The position numbers and the translations under genes were made by a program. 64,000 nucleotides of DNA from Robiginitomaculum sp. (GTDB lineage: Bacteria > Pseudomonadota > Alphaproteobacteria > Caulobacterales > Maricaulaceae). The notes below the pieces were generated by a model. That model made no database searches and had not been told where the DNA came from. It was given only the letters and a program-made list of their open reading frames with translations. Positions 1-8,799 of the stretch are shown here, piece after piece (positions within the stretch are counted from its first letter, which is position 1; the number at the start of each line of letters is the position of its first letter). The DNA is taken from assembly GCA_002733495.1 (NCBI GenBank), contig NVVV01000063.1, positions 62,001 through 126,000 on the forward strand, written 5' to 3'.

Positions 1-8
1 AATAGTAA

Positions 9-143
9 TGCGGAATTCATTTGGTCAAATCTATTGATGGTCCTAGCGGAAGTGTGGTTGTAGAGAATGATCCTTTGCCTACGGGTGTGGGCTACACATT
101 TCATGGTTATTGGGCAACTGGATATGTCCAGGCGGCACCTTGA
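9..143 (+). CDS. C-terminal part of an upstream gene, frame uncertain
   Basis: The frame ending at TGA 141-143 is open back to position 9, where two stops (3-5, 6-8) precede it. The peptide ends in GYWATGYVQAAP and looks like real protein. An ATG at 8-10 opens the neighbouring frame for nine codons and stops at TGA 35-37. A +1 shift there would join the two frames into a protein of about 44 residues. It could equally be a truncated tail or virion protein. No function recognised. Confidence 0.3.
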   Translation, partial: CGIHLVKSIDGPSGSVVVENDPLPTGVGYTFHGYWATGYVQAAP

Positions 144-180
144 ATTTTTCAATCTATCAACATCTGATTAGGAGTTAAAC

Positions 181-870
181 ATGACAATTACATTACGCGC
201 AATAAAAGGCTCCGAATTAACACACGTTGAGGTTGACGCAAACTTTTCAGATTTAGATGGCAGAGTCATAGTCAATATCGATGGTATTGCCAATAACGTG
301 GCCGACATTGTGACTAATGCTTCCTCTATCGCAAACAACACAACCAACATTATATCAAATGATGTTGATATTGTGTCACTACATGAACGTTTTGGTTGGA
401 TTATAGTCGCAGATACTGGCGGCGATATTAATCTTACTGTTGCCGACACTTTTTACAAGTTGACAAATAATGGCGCGGGTGCTCAAACGGATTTAACACA
501 CGGTGTAGCAACACACAAATCTATTTGGAACACTTCAACATCACAATTGGAATTTGATGATTTGGCTATTGGAGACAGAGTACAATTTAGATTGAACTTT
601 AGTGTTGTTGCCAGCAATCCAAATGTGGAATTAATGACTAAGGTAAATTTTGGTATTGGTGCAATTACTCCAAGTGTGCCTCTATTCTCTCTTATTGTGG
701 ATCACATGTCATATAAAGCTGCAGGCCTGAAACAATTCAATGTTGAGTTTTCCGCGGTTATTCAAAATGCATCCATGCGCGACTTCCCAGGAGAAATCAC
801 AGTCTCTTCCGATGCCACAAACGACACAGTGAATGTTGAAGGATTCGTTATCACAACGTTTATACGGTAG
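181..870 (+). CDS. virion structural protein, tail-fibre-like N-terminus
   Basis: This 229-residue protein starts at an ATG behind AGGAG. Its N-terminus (residues about 9-26, GSELTHVEVDANFSDLDG) matches the short segment that opens many phage tail-fibre and virion appendage proteins. Residues 30-65 are rich in N, I, V and D with coiled-coil-like spacing, and the rest looks beta-rich. It sits directly upstream of the prohead genes. A structural role is inferred from the N-terminal motif and location. The exact virion position is unknown. Confidence 0.55.
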   Translation: MTITLRAIKGSELTHVEVDANFSDLDGRVIVNIDGIANNVADIVTNASSIANNTTNIISNDVDIVSLHERFGWIIVADTGGDINLTVADTFYKLTNNGAGAQTDLTHGVATHKSIWNTSTSQLEFDDLAIGDRVQFRLNFSVVASNPNVELMTKVNFGIGAITPSVPLFSLIVDHMSYKAAGLKQFNVEFSAVIQNASMRDFPGEITVSSDATNDTVNVEGFVITTFIR

Positions 871-888
871 ATGATGGCGGCATACAAT

Positions 889-896
889 TACATAAA
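889..896 (+). promoter_or_regulatory. probable late promoter (CATAAATA)
   Basis: A one-base variant of the T4 late -10 element TATAAATA lies 20 bases before the gp21 GTG start. It is weaker than the perfect copies before gp22, gp23 and the tube gene. Confidence 0.45.
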
Positions 897-916
897 TAAA
901 CGAAAGAGGACAAGTT

Positions 917-1585
917 GTGACATTACTTATAACAGAAACTACCGATAATATTCATACACTCGTTGAAGCGAAAGCTAACGGTGAAGGTAAAAACTATTTC
1001 ATAGAAGGTATCATCATGCAATCTTCTGTACAGAATCGTAATGGTAGAATCTATCCAGAGTCTGTCCTGATGCGTGAAGTGACTCGTTATACAGAAAACT
1101 ACGTGAATACCAATAGAGCTTATGGTGAGCTAGGCCACCCATCTGGACCAACGATCAACTTAGATCGCGTGTCACATATGTTCACAGAACTAAGACAGGA
1201 AGGCTCTAATGTTATGGGCCGCGCGAAGGTTTTAGATACACCAATGGGCAAGATCGTTAAAAATCTTATCGATGAAGGAGCTAATCTAGGCATTTCATCA
1301 CGCGGCATGGGTTCCCTTAAAGCCAACAAGCAAGGAATCATGGAAGTACAAAGCGACTTTATGTTGGCCACTGCAGGCGATATTGTCGCTGATCCTTCCG
1401 CGCCTCAAGCTTTTGTTAAAGGTATTATGGAAGGTGTCGACTGGATTTATGACGTCGGTGCAAGTTCATGGACATCGGCAAACACACTTGATCGTATAGA
1501 AGAAAGCGTTAAGAAAATGGATTCCCGTGAACTGGAAGAGAATGCTTTAAAGTTTTTTAACTCTTTCATCAAATCATTAGCGTAA
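917..1585 (+). CDS. 21: prohead core protein protease (gp21-like)
   Basis: This is the T4 gp21-type serine protease that matures the prohead by cleaving scaffold and capsid proteins. Visible family marks are NRNGRIYP near residue 40, the histidine motif GELGHPSG (H74) and GISSRGMGS (about 125-133), which carries the nucleophilic serine. The length (222 aa) is normal for the family. The start is GTG at 917, placed by AAAGAGGA six bases upstream. It is followed by scaffold and major capsid genes in the usual T4 order. Confidence 0.95.
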   Translation: MTLLITETTDNIHTLVEAKANGEGKNYFIEGIIMQSSVQNRNGRIYPESVLMREVTRYTENYVNTNRAYGELGHPSGPTINLDRVSHMFTELRQEGSNVMGRAKVLDTPMGKIVKNLIDEGANLGISSRGMGSLKANKQGIMEVQSDFMLATAGDIVADPSAPQAFVKGIMEGVDWIYDVGASSWTSANTLDRIEESVKKMDSRELEENALKFFNSFIKSLA

Positions 1586-1596
1586 AATCGCATTAG

Positions 1597-1604
1597 TATA
1601 AATA
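1597..1604 (+). promoter_or_regulatory. late promoter TATAAATA before scaffold gene
   Basis: Exact T4 late -10 element in the 50-base gap between gp21 and gp22. It would be recognised by the gp55 sigma factor encoded at 7157-7732. Confidence 0.8.
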
Positions 1605-1635
1605 TCAATAGAATAATAACTAAAGGAATAATCAT

Positions 1636-2859
1636 ATGTCTGATCGAGCAAGACTGATCCAGATTGACGAAATCTCAAAAAGCTTGGCCGCTCGGGCCGT
1701 CAAGAAAGCTGGAGATTCCCGAGCTGTATCTACTGCAAAGGCTATGGGTTCTGTTCATATTACAAAAAAGGATCGTGCAAAAGAGTTTGACAATATGTCA
1801 AAGCGAAATAAAACGATTGATTTGGGACTTAAGAAACTCACAGGTAAAGCGCGAGTTAATGCTACCGAACAATTCGAAGGCATGAACGAATACGAAATTA
1901 ACGAGGTATTATCCAACATGACAAGAGATGAACTAAATGAAGTGAAAGCTAGCCTAGGCGATGCGTCCGAAGCGAACGATGCAGTAACACCTGCTGGCGG
2001 GAAAGCCAAAGGCAAAAATCGTCCAGCTGATCAAGATAACACTATCGACGCTAAGGCCGATACTGTCGATGATGTAACGCCTGAAGGTAAAGTCAAACCT
2101 GTTAAGGCACCTGCACGTAAAGCCGATAAAGCGGCTGTTAAAGAGGCTGTTGAAGAAATGTTTGAAGGTCAAGACCTATCAGAAGAATTCAAAGGTAAGG
2201 CTGCCGTAGTTTTCGAAGCTGTTGTTAACGGCAAAATCGAAGAATCGCTAGTAGCACTAGAAGAACAATTTGAAGCCAAATTGGATGAGCAAGTTGATTT
2301 GGCAGTAGATGACCTGGCTGACAAAGTTGGCACATATATGGATTACGTTGTTGAAACTTGGCTTTCTGACAATACAGTGGCTATTGATCGTGGTATCCAA
2401 TCAGAAATGGCAGAATCATTGATGATTGGTTTGCGTGATTTGTTCGTGGAGCATAATCTAGATGTTTCCGAAGAAACTGTTGATGTGGTTGAATCTGTGT
2501 CCGCCGAATTAGAGGACACAAAAACTAAATTAAACGCTTCTATGAATGAAAACATTGAATTGAAATCCGCCTTAGACTTGTCTGTCAAAACAGATGCGTT
2601 TGATGCAATCGCCGAGGGCTTAACAGATATCCAAACTGAAAAGCTGAAAACTCTTTCTGAAAATATTGACTACAATAGTGTTGGTGATTTTAAAGAAAAG
2701 GTCGAAATTCTTAAAGAAAACTATTTTTCTAAAGAAAACAAAGAGGTATTAGTGGAAGCTACTGATCTAAATGGTGAAATTGCACCTGAAGATACAACAG
2801 TTATCGACGCTACCATGAACCATTACGTAGATGCTATTTCTAAAAATATTAGAAATTAA
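1636..2859 (+). CDS. 22: prohead core scaffold protein (gp22-like)
   Basis: This 407-residue acidic protein is predicted to be alpha-helical, as expected for the T4 internal scaffold around which the capsid assembles and which gp21 then degrades. The C-terminal third has the family pattern of long helices followed by FDAIAEGLTDIQTEKLKTL (about 315-335). The N-terminal half is more variable, with runs rich in K, A, D and P. It is longer than T4 gp22 (269 aa). Position between gp21 and gp23 supports the call. ATG with AAAGGAA upstream. Confidence 0.88.
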   Translation: MSDRARLIQIDEISKSLAARAVKKAGDSRAVSTAKAMGSVHITKKDRAKEFDNMSKRNKTIDLGLKKLTGKARVNATEQFEGMNEYEINEVLSNMTRDELNEVKASLGDASEANDAVTPAGGKAKGKNRPADQDNTIDAKADTVDDVTPEGKVKPVKAPARKADKAAVKEAVEEMFEGQDLSEEFKGKAAVVFEAVVNGKIEESLVALEEQFEAKLDEQVDLAVDDLADKVGTYMDYVVETWLSDNTVAIDRGIQSEMAESLMIGLRDLFVEHNLDVSEETVDVVESVSAELEDTKTKLNASMNENIELKSALDLSVKTDAFDAIAEGLTDIQTEKLKTLSENIDYNSVGDFKEKVEILKENYFSKENKEVLVEATDLNGEIAPEDTTVIDATMNHYVDAISKNIRN

Positions 2860-2865
2860 GTAAAT

Positions 2866-2873
2866 TATAAATA
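2866..2873 (+). promoter_or_regulatory. late promoter TATAAATA before capsid gene
   Basis: Exact late -10 element 40 bases before the gp23 start, in the gp22-gp23 gap. Confidence 0.82.
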
Positions 2874-2912
2874 GAACGAACAGATTAGAATATCTCAAAA
2901 GGAGAAACTTAA

Positions 2913-4196
2913 ATGACTATTCAGACTCTTAAAGAAAAATGGGCAACAGTCCTAGAACACAAGGACTTAGAATCCATTGGCAATGCCGCAAAAAGTGGTG
3001 TTATCGCTCAGCTTTTGGAAAATACTGAAACTGCATTGAAAGAGTCCACTTCGTGGGATAATACTTCTTCATTGCTAAACGAAGAACCAACTAACGCCGC
3101 GTCTAACGGACAGATCACTAATTATGATCCAGTTCTTATCTCGCTTGTTCGTCGTTCTATGCCAAACCTTATCGCATTCGATATTGCTGGTGTTCAACCA
3201 ATGACTGGCCCGACTGGTTTGATCTTTGCATTGCGTTCTAAATATGCTGTTGATCCTGCCAACACTGCCTCATGGAATGAAGCAATGTATAACGAGTCCG
3301 ACACAGACTTCTCAGGCGCAGGCACACATGCTGGTGTAACTGGTACTGCCGCAACTGCTAATACTGGTACTGGTATGACTACTGCCGCTGCCGAAGCACT
3401 TGGTGACGGTACTGCACCTGATTTCGCTGAAATGTCTTTCAGTGTTGAAAAAATCAGCGTTGTTGCTAAATCACGCGCATTGAAAGCTGAATACACAACT
3501 GAGCTTGCTCAAGACTTGAAAGCAATTCACGGCCTAGATGCTGAAACTGAATTGTCTAACATCTTGACTGCCGAAGTTCTTTCTGAAATCAACCGTGAAC
3601 TTATCCGCACAGTTTACACAACTGCAACCGCTGGTTCACAAGATGGTGTTGCGACTGCAGGTACATTCGATCTGGATGTAGATGCAAACGGTCGTTGGTC
3701 AGTAGAGAAATTTAAAGGCTTGATGTTCCAAATTGAACGTGAAGCAAATAAAATTGCTAAAGACACCCGTCGTGGTAAAGCAAACATCATCATCTGTTCT
3801 TCAGATGTTGCATCCGCTCTACAAATGGCTGGCGTTCTAGATTACACTCCAGCGTTGACTAACAAATTGAACGTTGATGATACTGGTAACACATTTGCTG
3901 GTCTTTTGAACGGTCGCTTTAAAGTTTATATTGATCCATATGCAGGCGGCAATTACCTGGTAGTTGGTTATAAAGGCGCAAGTTCTTTCGACGCAGGTCT
4001 TTTCTATTGCCCATACGTGCCGCTACAAATGGTACGTGCTATCGGTGAAAACAGCTTCCAACCTAAAATCGGATTCAAAACCCGTTACGGCATGGTTGCT
4101 AACCCTTACTCTTCAGGTGCAACTGCTTCTGACGGTAGCCTAACAGCTGGCGCGAACATCTATTATCGCCGCACACTGGTTTCTAATATTCTTTAA
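2913..4196 (+). CDS. 23: major capsid protein (gp23-like)
   Basis: This is the T4-type major head protein (427 aa, shorter than T4's 521). Clear family segments are the region around residues 50-75 (NYDPVLISLVRRSMPNLIAF), the central helix KAEYTTELAQDLKAIHGLDA (191 onward) and the C-terminal block FKTRYGMVANPYSS. The N-terminal section before about residue 45 is probably removed by gp21, as in T4. Codon use looks optimised for high expression. Strong SD, own late promoter and a terminator directly downstream allow high-level late expression. Confidence 0.97.
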   Translation: MTIQTLKEKWATVLEHKDLESIGNAAKSGVIAQLLENTETALKESTSWDNTSSLLNEEPTNAASNGQITNYDPVLISLVRRSMPNLIAFDIAGVQPMTGPTGLIFALRSKYAVDPANTASWNEAMYNESDTDFSGAGTHAGVTGTAATANTGTGMTTAAAEALGDGTAPDFAEMSFSVEKISVVAKSRALKAEYTTELAQDLKAIHGLDAETELSNILTAEVLSEINRELIRTVYTTATAGSQDGVATAGTFDLDVDANGRWSVEKFKGLMFQIEREANKIAKDTRRGKANIIICSSDVASALQMAGVLDYTPALTNKLNVDDTGNTFAGLLNGRFKVYIDPYAGGNYLVVGYKGASSFDAGLFYCPYVPLQMVRAIGENSFQPKIGFKTRYGMVANPYSSGATASDGSLTAGANIYYRRTLVSNIL

Positions 4197-4219
4197 GTCT
4201 ACACAGATAGACACGACTG

Positions 4220-4245
4220 AGGGCCCTTCGCGGGGCCCTTTTTCT
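4220..4245 (+). terminator. intrinsic terminator after capsid gene
   Basis: Perfect stem AGGGCCC/GGGCCCT with loop TTCGCG, followed by TTTTTCTTT. It lies 24 bases after the gp23 stop. Confidence 0.9.
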
Positions 4246-4250
4246 TTGTG

Positions 4251-4258
4251 TATAAATA
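4251..4258 (+). promoter_or_regulatory. late promoter TATAAATA before tail-tube-like gene
   Basis: Exact late -10 element between the gp23 terminator and the ATG at 4279. Confidence 0.8.
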
Positions 4259-4278
4259 CTTCTATAAAGGATTAGCAT

Positions 4279-4752
4279 ATGACAAACTTCTTATCCCAAT
4301 TAGAGTTTGACTTCACAATAAAACGCCTTCCGAATGTGACATTTCTAGTGCAAGCGGTGAGTCTTCCTGGCATGAGTATGGGTACAACCGAAGTCAATAC
4401 ACCTTTTAAACCAATAATGCTACATGGCGACCGTTTAGTTTATGATGAACTTACTGTCACATTAAAGGTGGATGAAGATATGCTGGCATGGACAGAGATA
4501 TCCGATTGGATGAAAGGTCTAACTACACCAGAAAGTTTTGATCAATATAATAATCTTAAGATTGGCGAAGGATTATATTCTGATGCATCTATCATGATTA
4601 TGAGTAATGTGAAAAATCCCAATATAGAATTTTTATTCGAAGATATGTTTCCAATAGCCTTAGGACCAATACAATTCGATACACGATCTTCCGATTTAGA
4701 ATATGTGACAGTGGATGTCACGTTCAAATTTGATTCAATGAAGAAGAAATAG
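4279..4752 (+). CDS. tail tube-like protein (gp19 family)
   Basis: The 157 residues carry the tube-protein pattern: an F..QAVSLPG segment near residue 25, HGDRLVYDELTVTLKVDED (about 50-68), a W..I.DWMKGL stretch, and a C-terminal AFP-like segment FPIALGPIQFD. Such proteins form the inner tail tube or the tube-like baseplate and tail terminator rings of contractile phages. It is shorter than a typical gp19, so it may be a second tube-family member rather than the main tube subunit. Own late promoter; followed by uvsY. Confidence 0.7.
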   Translation: MTNFLSQLEFDFTIKRLPNVTFLVQAVSLPGMSMGTTEVNTPFKPIMLHGDRLVYDELTVTLKVDEDMLAWTEISDWMKGLTTPESFDQYNNLKIGEGLYSDASIMIMSNVKNPNIEFLFEDMFPIALGPIQFDTRSSDLEYVTVDVTFKFDSMKKK

Positions 4753-4754
4753 AC

Positions 4755-4762
4755 TATAAATA
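4755..4762 (+). promoter_or_regulatory. late promoter TATAAATA before uvsY
   Basis: Exact late element starting three bases after the tube gene stop and 15 bases before the uvsY start. Confidence 0.75.
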
Positions 4763-4777
4763 TTATGAGGTTTTATT

Positions 4778-5215
4778 ATGAATTTAGAAGAGATAGGCAA
4801 AGCCTGGAATGAAGACGCCATTATTGATGTGACTAATATTGTCGGTGAATCTTCAGAGACACCTAAACTCCATCACAAGTATCTAATGATGCTCCTACAG
4901 GCAAAGCGGGAGCAGCGGGTACGCCATGTTAGACTCACAAAACTGAAAAAATTGAAACAAGATTGGTTTCTAGGCAGATTAGATAAATCAGAGTTGAATA
5001 CACTTGGATGGGAACAATGCCAAATCTTGGTGCCACTTAAATCAGAGATGAATAAATATATAGATCAAGACAATGATGTTATTGCATTAAATTCCATCGT
5101 TGGTGAAGGTCAAGATAAAGTATATTACTTGGAAGAAATTTTACGTCAGATCAATAGTCGCGGTTTTCAAATAAAATCCATAATTGACTGGAGTAGATTT
5201 CAAAGCGGTGGATAA
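4778..5215 (+). CDS. uvsY: recombination mediator UvsY
   Basis: UvsY loads UvsX recombinase onto single-stranded DNA covered by gp32. The 145 residues match the family length (T4 137). The end INSRGFQIKSIIDWSRFQSG corresponds to the conserved T4 UvsY C-terminus (SRGF.IK.I.D...F). A lysine/arginine-rich centre (about 50-68) fits DNA binding. It starts with SD GAGG and is followed at one base by uvsW, the usual partner in T4-like cyanophages. UvsX itself is at 23019-24068. Confidence 0.9.
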   Translation: MNLEEIGKAWNEDAIIDVTNIVGESSETPKLHHKYLMMLLQAKREQRVRHVRLTKLKKLKQDWFLGRLDKSELNTLGWEQCQILVPLKSEMNKYIDQDNDVIALNSIVGEGQDKVYYLEEILRQINSRGFQIKSIIDWSRFQSGG

Positions 5216-5216
5216 T

Positions 5217-6665
5217 ATGGACGTATACCTCGAAAAAATAACAGAAGTCTACATAAGGGTTCGTGCAGAACCTAGTGTGTTGATGGAAATGAGTGAACAC
5301 TTCACATTTGATGTGCCCGGCGCACACTTCTCTCCTGCGTATAAAAACAAAATGTGGGACGGCAAAATAAGATTACTCCATGTTATGACTGGTCGTATAT
5401 ATTACGGTCTAGCGTATAAAATTCAAGAATGGTGTAAGTCACGCGACTATTCATTCGGCATCGATAATGAATTGATACCAGAAGTAACATTCACGCCAGA
5501 ACAAGTTATAGAGTTCAATGAGGATATCGACTGCCCGTACACTCCGCGCACGTACCAGTGCATGGCTACATCTGTAGGTATATCGAGAGATAGAGCATTG
5601 TTCTTATCGCCGACCGCCTCAGGGAAATCCTTAATAATTTATCTACTAGCAAGATATCACCAAGCCATGGGCCGAAGTGTTCTTGTTGTTGTGCCTACAA
5701 TAACTTTGGTAGCACAAATGAACGGAGATTTCAAAGAGTATAATAATAACAAAGATTTAGACTGTCATATGATCAAGGCAGGGGTTGACAAATACGTGGA
5801 TAAAGACTATACTATCTCTACATGGCAATCTCTTCATAAGATGAAAGCGGATTACTTTGAACGCTTTGATGTTGTCATTGGTGATGAAGCCCACAACTTT
5901 ACTTCTAAATCGTTAATCGGTATTTTAGAAAAATGTATTCATATGAAGTATCGCTATGGCTTCACTGGCACCCTAGATGGATCGAAAACAAATAAGCTCG
6001 TGCTAGAAGGATTATTTGGTCCTGTTTTGGAAGTTGCCAAAACCAAAGAATTGATAGCAGACGGCACATTGTCCGAATTTGATATCAAAGCTCTTGTGTT
6101 TGAATATACAGATGCCGAACGTAAAGAAGTTAAAGGCATGAAGTATCAAGAGGAGATTGAATGGATAATTTCCCACGAAAGACGCAACAAGTTTATCGCC
6201 AATCTAGCACAAACCATTCCAGGTAACACTCTTATTTTATTCAACTTTGTAGAAAAACACGGCAAAGTTCTGTTACCAATGATCGAAGGCGCAGGGAATA
6301 AGAAAGTCCATTTTATTCACGGCGGAATAAGTGGCGAAGAGCGCGAGCGCATCCGCCATGAGGTTGAACAGTCTGATGAAAATATCATTCTTGCATCGTA
6401 TGGCACGTTCTCGACTGGCACAAATCTTAAGAGATTATTTAATCTTATCACCGCTTCACCGTCTAAGTCTAGAGTGAGAGTTCTACAATCCATCGGTCGT
6501 ATTCTAAGAAAAGGCGAAGGCAAATTCAAAGCCACGTTATATGATCTAGCAGACGATCTACAATGGAAAACAAAACAAAATTATGTTATCCAACACTTCA
6601 AAGAACGTATCAAGATTTATGCTGAAACTGGATTTAAATTTAAAATTTTTAATATTAAATTGTAA
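5217..6665 (+). CDS. uvsW: ATP-dependent DNA/RNA helicase UvsW
   Basis: Superfamily 2 helicase that unwinds branched DNA and R-loops and drives the switch from origin- to recombination-dependent replication in T4. The N-terminal domain has the family signature NKMWDGKIRLL (about 45). Motif I is SPTASGKS, motif II GDEAHNF, motif III TGTLDG and motif VI QSIGRILRKGEGK. The start is ATG 5217, one base after the uvsY stop. A TTG at 5184 inside uvsY is in frame but unlikely. 482 residues, close to the T4 core. Confidence 0.95.
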   Translation: MDVYLEKITEVYIRVRAEPSVLMEMSEHFTFDVPGAHFSPAYKNKMWDGKIRLLHVMTGRIYYGLAYKIQEWCKSRDYSFGIDNELIPEVTFTPEQVIEFNEDIDCPYTPRTYQCMATSVGISRDRALFLSPTASGKSLIIYLLARYHQAMGRSVLVVVPTITLVAQMNGDFKEYNNNKDLDCHMIKAGVDKYVDKDYTISTWQSLHKMKADYFERFDVVIGDEAHNFTSKSLIGILEKCIHMKYRYGFTGTLDGSKTNKLVLEGLFGPVLEVAKTKELIADGTLSEFDIKALVFEYTDAERKEVKGMKYQEEIEWIISHERRNKFIANLAQTIPGNTLILFNFVEKHGKVLLPMIEGAGNKKVHFIHGGISGEERERIRHEVEQSDENIILASYGTFSTGTNLKRLFNLITASPSKSRVRVLQSIGRILRKGEGKFKATLYDLADDLQWKTKQNYVIQHFKERIKIYAETGFKFKIFNIKL

Positions 6666-6676
6666 GGATTATATGT

Positions 6677-7042
6677 ATGAACATTACCGAAGGCCCAGTT
6701 AAAGTGGACAATCTGATACCTGCCAGTTACAAGTTGACTAACGGTGATCAGATTGTGGGCTACGTGGAAAAACTTGGTATGGATGATCAAGGATATTATG
6801 AAATATTTTTTCCAGTTTCCATGGAAGTGAGTCCAGAGTTTGGCTTAATGTGCAGATTATACAATGCATACACTGATTACGATTCTGTCATAATATCAGG
6901 TCACCATATCGTTTTTGGAGGTAAAGCCAATAAACGTGCTATCATTAATTATAATAACTTTATGGAAAGACTGAATGATAGTATTGATATAATAGATGTT
7001 GATTCACGTATTACACATGTCTCTGCTACAACCAAACATTAA
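6677..7042 (+). CDS. conserved hypothetical protein between uvsW and gp55
   Basis: 121 residues. The first half (YKLTNGDQIVGYVEKLGMDDQGYYEIFFP) has the alternating strand pattern of small Sm/LSm-like beta barrels. The second half contains YNAYTDYDSVIISGHHIVFG and ends helical. A short protein of this kind sits at the same place in T4-like phages of cyanobacteria, which is the only contextual clue. The RNA-binding fold is an inference and the function is unknown. Confidence 0.75.
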   Translation: MNITEGPVKVDNLIPASYKLTNGDQIVGYVEKLGMDDQGYYEIFFPVSMEVSPEFGLMCRLYNAYTDYDSVIISGHHIVFGGKANKRAIINYNNFMERLNDSIDIIDVDSRITHVSATTKH

Positions 7043-7109
7043 TGTGTTTTAAAACGATACGTTTATTATACCATGACACCGACAACATGTCAATAGCTAA
7101 ATTAATAAC

Positions 7110-7138
7110 TTGACAAATTAAATTAAATAATATACAAT
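7110..7138 (+). promoter_or_regulatory. sigma-70 type promoter before gp55
   Basis: TTGACA 7110-7115, 17-base spacer, TACAAT 7133-7138, 18 bases before the gp55 ATG. The late sigma gene is thus driven by a host-type promoter, as expected for an early or middle gene. Confidence 0.75.
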
Positions 7139-7156
7139 ATAACATAAGGAGTTATA

Positions 7157-7732
7157 ATGTCAAAGAAAACCCCGAAACATTATGTAAATAATGCGGATTT
7201 TCTGAAAGCTATAGCGGAATATCAGGCTATACTAAAGAAGGCCAAAGAGGAAAACAAACCTCTGCCTATAATTCCGCAATACATAGGCGAATGTATCATA
7301 CAAATTTCTAATAGATTGTCTTTCAATCCAAATTTTGTGAACTACACATATCGTGATGAGATGATATCTGACGGTATTGAAAATGCCATAGCATACGGCG
7401 TCTCAAATTTCAACACAGAAAAATCCAAGAATCCGTTTGCATATTTCACACAGATAGTTTACTTCGCTTTTGTGCGTAGAATCAACAAAGAGAAGAAGAT
7501 TCTATACGCCAAACATAAGGCTATTGAAAATTCTGTGATCATGGGAGAAGCATACACTAATTCAGAACATGGCGGCGCGGGATCAACGGATTATATTAAA
7601 CTAGATAATGATTATATGTCGGACTTTGTGGAGAAATATGAAGCAACTCTGGCCAAAAAGAAAGCTAAAGCTGCCGCCAAAAAAGGTCTAGAAACGCTGG
7701 CAATAACCCAAAAAGAAAAATCTTCCAAATAA
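7157..7732 (+). CDS. 55: late transcription sigma factor gp55
   Basis: T4-type late sigma subunit that directs host RNA polymerase to TATAAATA promoters, working with the sliding clamp (16248-16907). The sigma-2-like core is visible: YVNNADFL near the start, LSFNPNFVNYTYRDEMISDGIE (about 55-75), NPFAYFTQIVYFAFVRRI (about 95-112). The length (191) matches T4 (185). The lysine- and alanine-rich tail replaces the short T4 C-terminus that contacts the clamp. Several exact TATAAATA sites in this window are its expected targets. Confidence 0.93.
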   Translation: MSKKTPKHYVNNADFLKAIAEYQAILKKAKEENKPLPIIPQYIGECIIQISNRLSFNPNFVNYTYRDEMISDGIENAIAYGVSNFNTEKSKNPFAYFTQIVYFAFVRRINKEKKILYAKHKAIENSVIMGEAYTNSEHGGAGSTDYIKLDNDYMSDFVEKYEATLAKKKAKAAAKKGLETLAITQKEKSSK

Positions 7733-8799
7733 TGAAAATAGCCCTACTAGCAGATTCCCATTTCGGATGTCGCAATGATAGTTTGATCTTTGCCAAACAT
7801 CATAAGCGTTTTTATGAAGATGTATTTTTTCCAACAATAGATGATCGGGGAATCGACACTATTATTCATGTTGGGGATGTTACTGATAGACGAAAGTATA
7901 TCAATTATATCACAGCAAAGAATCTTGAAGACACATTCATGAAGCCAGTGAACGACAGGGGTATAAAACTACATGTTATCCTAGGAAATCACGATTGTTT
8001 TCATAAAAATAATAATGATGTCAATTCGATGCGGCAGTTGTATGGAACATCTAATTATGATAATTTGATAATTTACGAGAATGATCCAGTGGAAATAATC
8101 TTCGATGGTGTGAAGATTATGTTGTGTCCATGGATATCTCCTGATAATCAAGTTAAATCTATGAAGGCCATTTACGACACAAAGGCTCAAATTCTCATGG
8201 CCCATCTAAGTATAGAAGGTTTTGAGATGAATCGCGGTTCCTATTGTGATCACGGTTATAGTCCAGCTATATTCGATAAGTTTGATGTCGTATACTCAGG
8301 ACATTTTCATCAACAATCAACTCAAGGTAATATCACTTATCTAGGTGCGCCATACGAGATGAATTGGTCCGACTACGACTGTAAGCGCGGTTTTCATATA
8401 TTTGACACAGAAACTCGCACCATAGAGTTTATACCTAATCCATATCGCATATTTCATAAGATCAATTATGTCGACCACGAATTGACGATAGATGAGATTA
8501 ATAATTTTGATATGAGTAATATGGAAGACACCTACGTTAAGATCATTGTGGGTGATAAACATAATCCATATATGTTCGATTTATTTCTTGATGCCTTGGG
8601 CAAAGCTAATTGTGCAGATATAAAAGTGGTTGATGATCACATGAATTTTGACGTGATTGTCGAAGATGATTTGGTCGATGAAGCACAAGATACGTTTACA
8701 ATTATGAAGAATTACGTTAACGCTATGGAAACAAATGTGGATAAGGCACTCATCCTTGATCTATTGAATGACCTACATAATGAGGCTTTAAATCTTTGA
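7732..8799 (+). CDS. 47: recombination endonuclease subunit gp47 (SbcD/Mre11-like)
   Basis: Nuclease subunit of the gp46/47 complex that processes DNA ends and degrades host DNA. Phosphodiesterase motifs are in order: ADSHFG (residue 7), HVGDVTDRR (about 43), LGNHDCF (about 83), HLSIEG and YSGHFH (about 185). The length of 355 is near T4's 339. Its ATG overlaps the gp55 stop (TAATG) and its own stop overlaps the gp46 start, so 55-47-46 are translationally coupled. Confidence 0.94.
   Translation: MKIALLADSHFGCRNDSLIFAKHHKRFYEDVFFPTIDDRGIDTIIHVGDVTDRRKYINYITAKNLEDTFMKPVNDRGIKLHVILGNHDCFHKNNNDVNSMRQLYGTSNYDNLIIYENDPVEIIFDGVKIMLCPWISPDNQVKSMKAIYDTKAQILMAHLSIEGFEMNRGSYCDHGYSPAIFDKFDVVYSGHFHQQSTQGNITYLGAPYEMNWSDYDCKRGFHIFDTETRTIEFIPNPYRIFHKINYVDHELTIDEINNFDMSNMEDTYVKIIVGDKHNPYMFDLFLDALGKANCADIKVVDDHMNFDVIVEDDLVDEAQDTFTIMKNYVNAMETNVDKALILDLLNDLHNEALNL

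Noticed and set aside
168-449. Minus-strand ORFs inside core genes (for example 168-449, 9191-9517, 21747-22343)
   Set aside because: They are antisense shadows of strong forward genes, with no SD, promoter or protein character.
5184-5216. Longer UvsW start at TTG 5184
   Set aside because: It lies inside uvsY. ATG 5217 gives the conserved N-terminus and follows the uvsY stop by one base.
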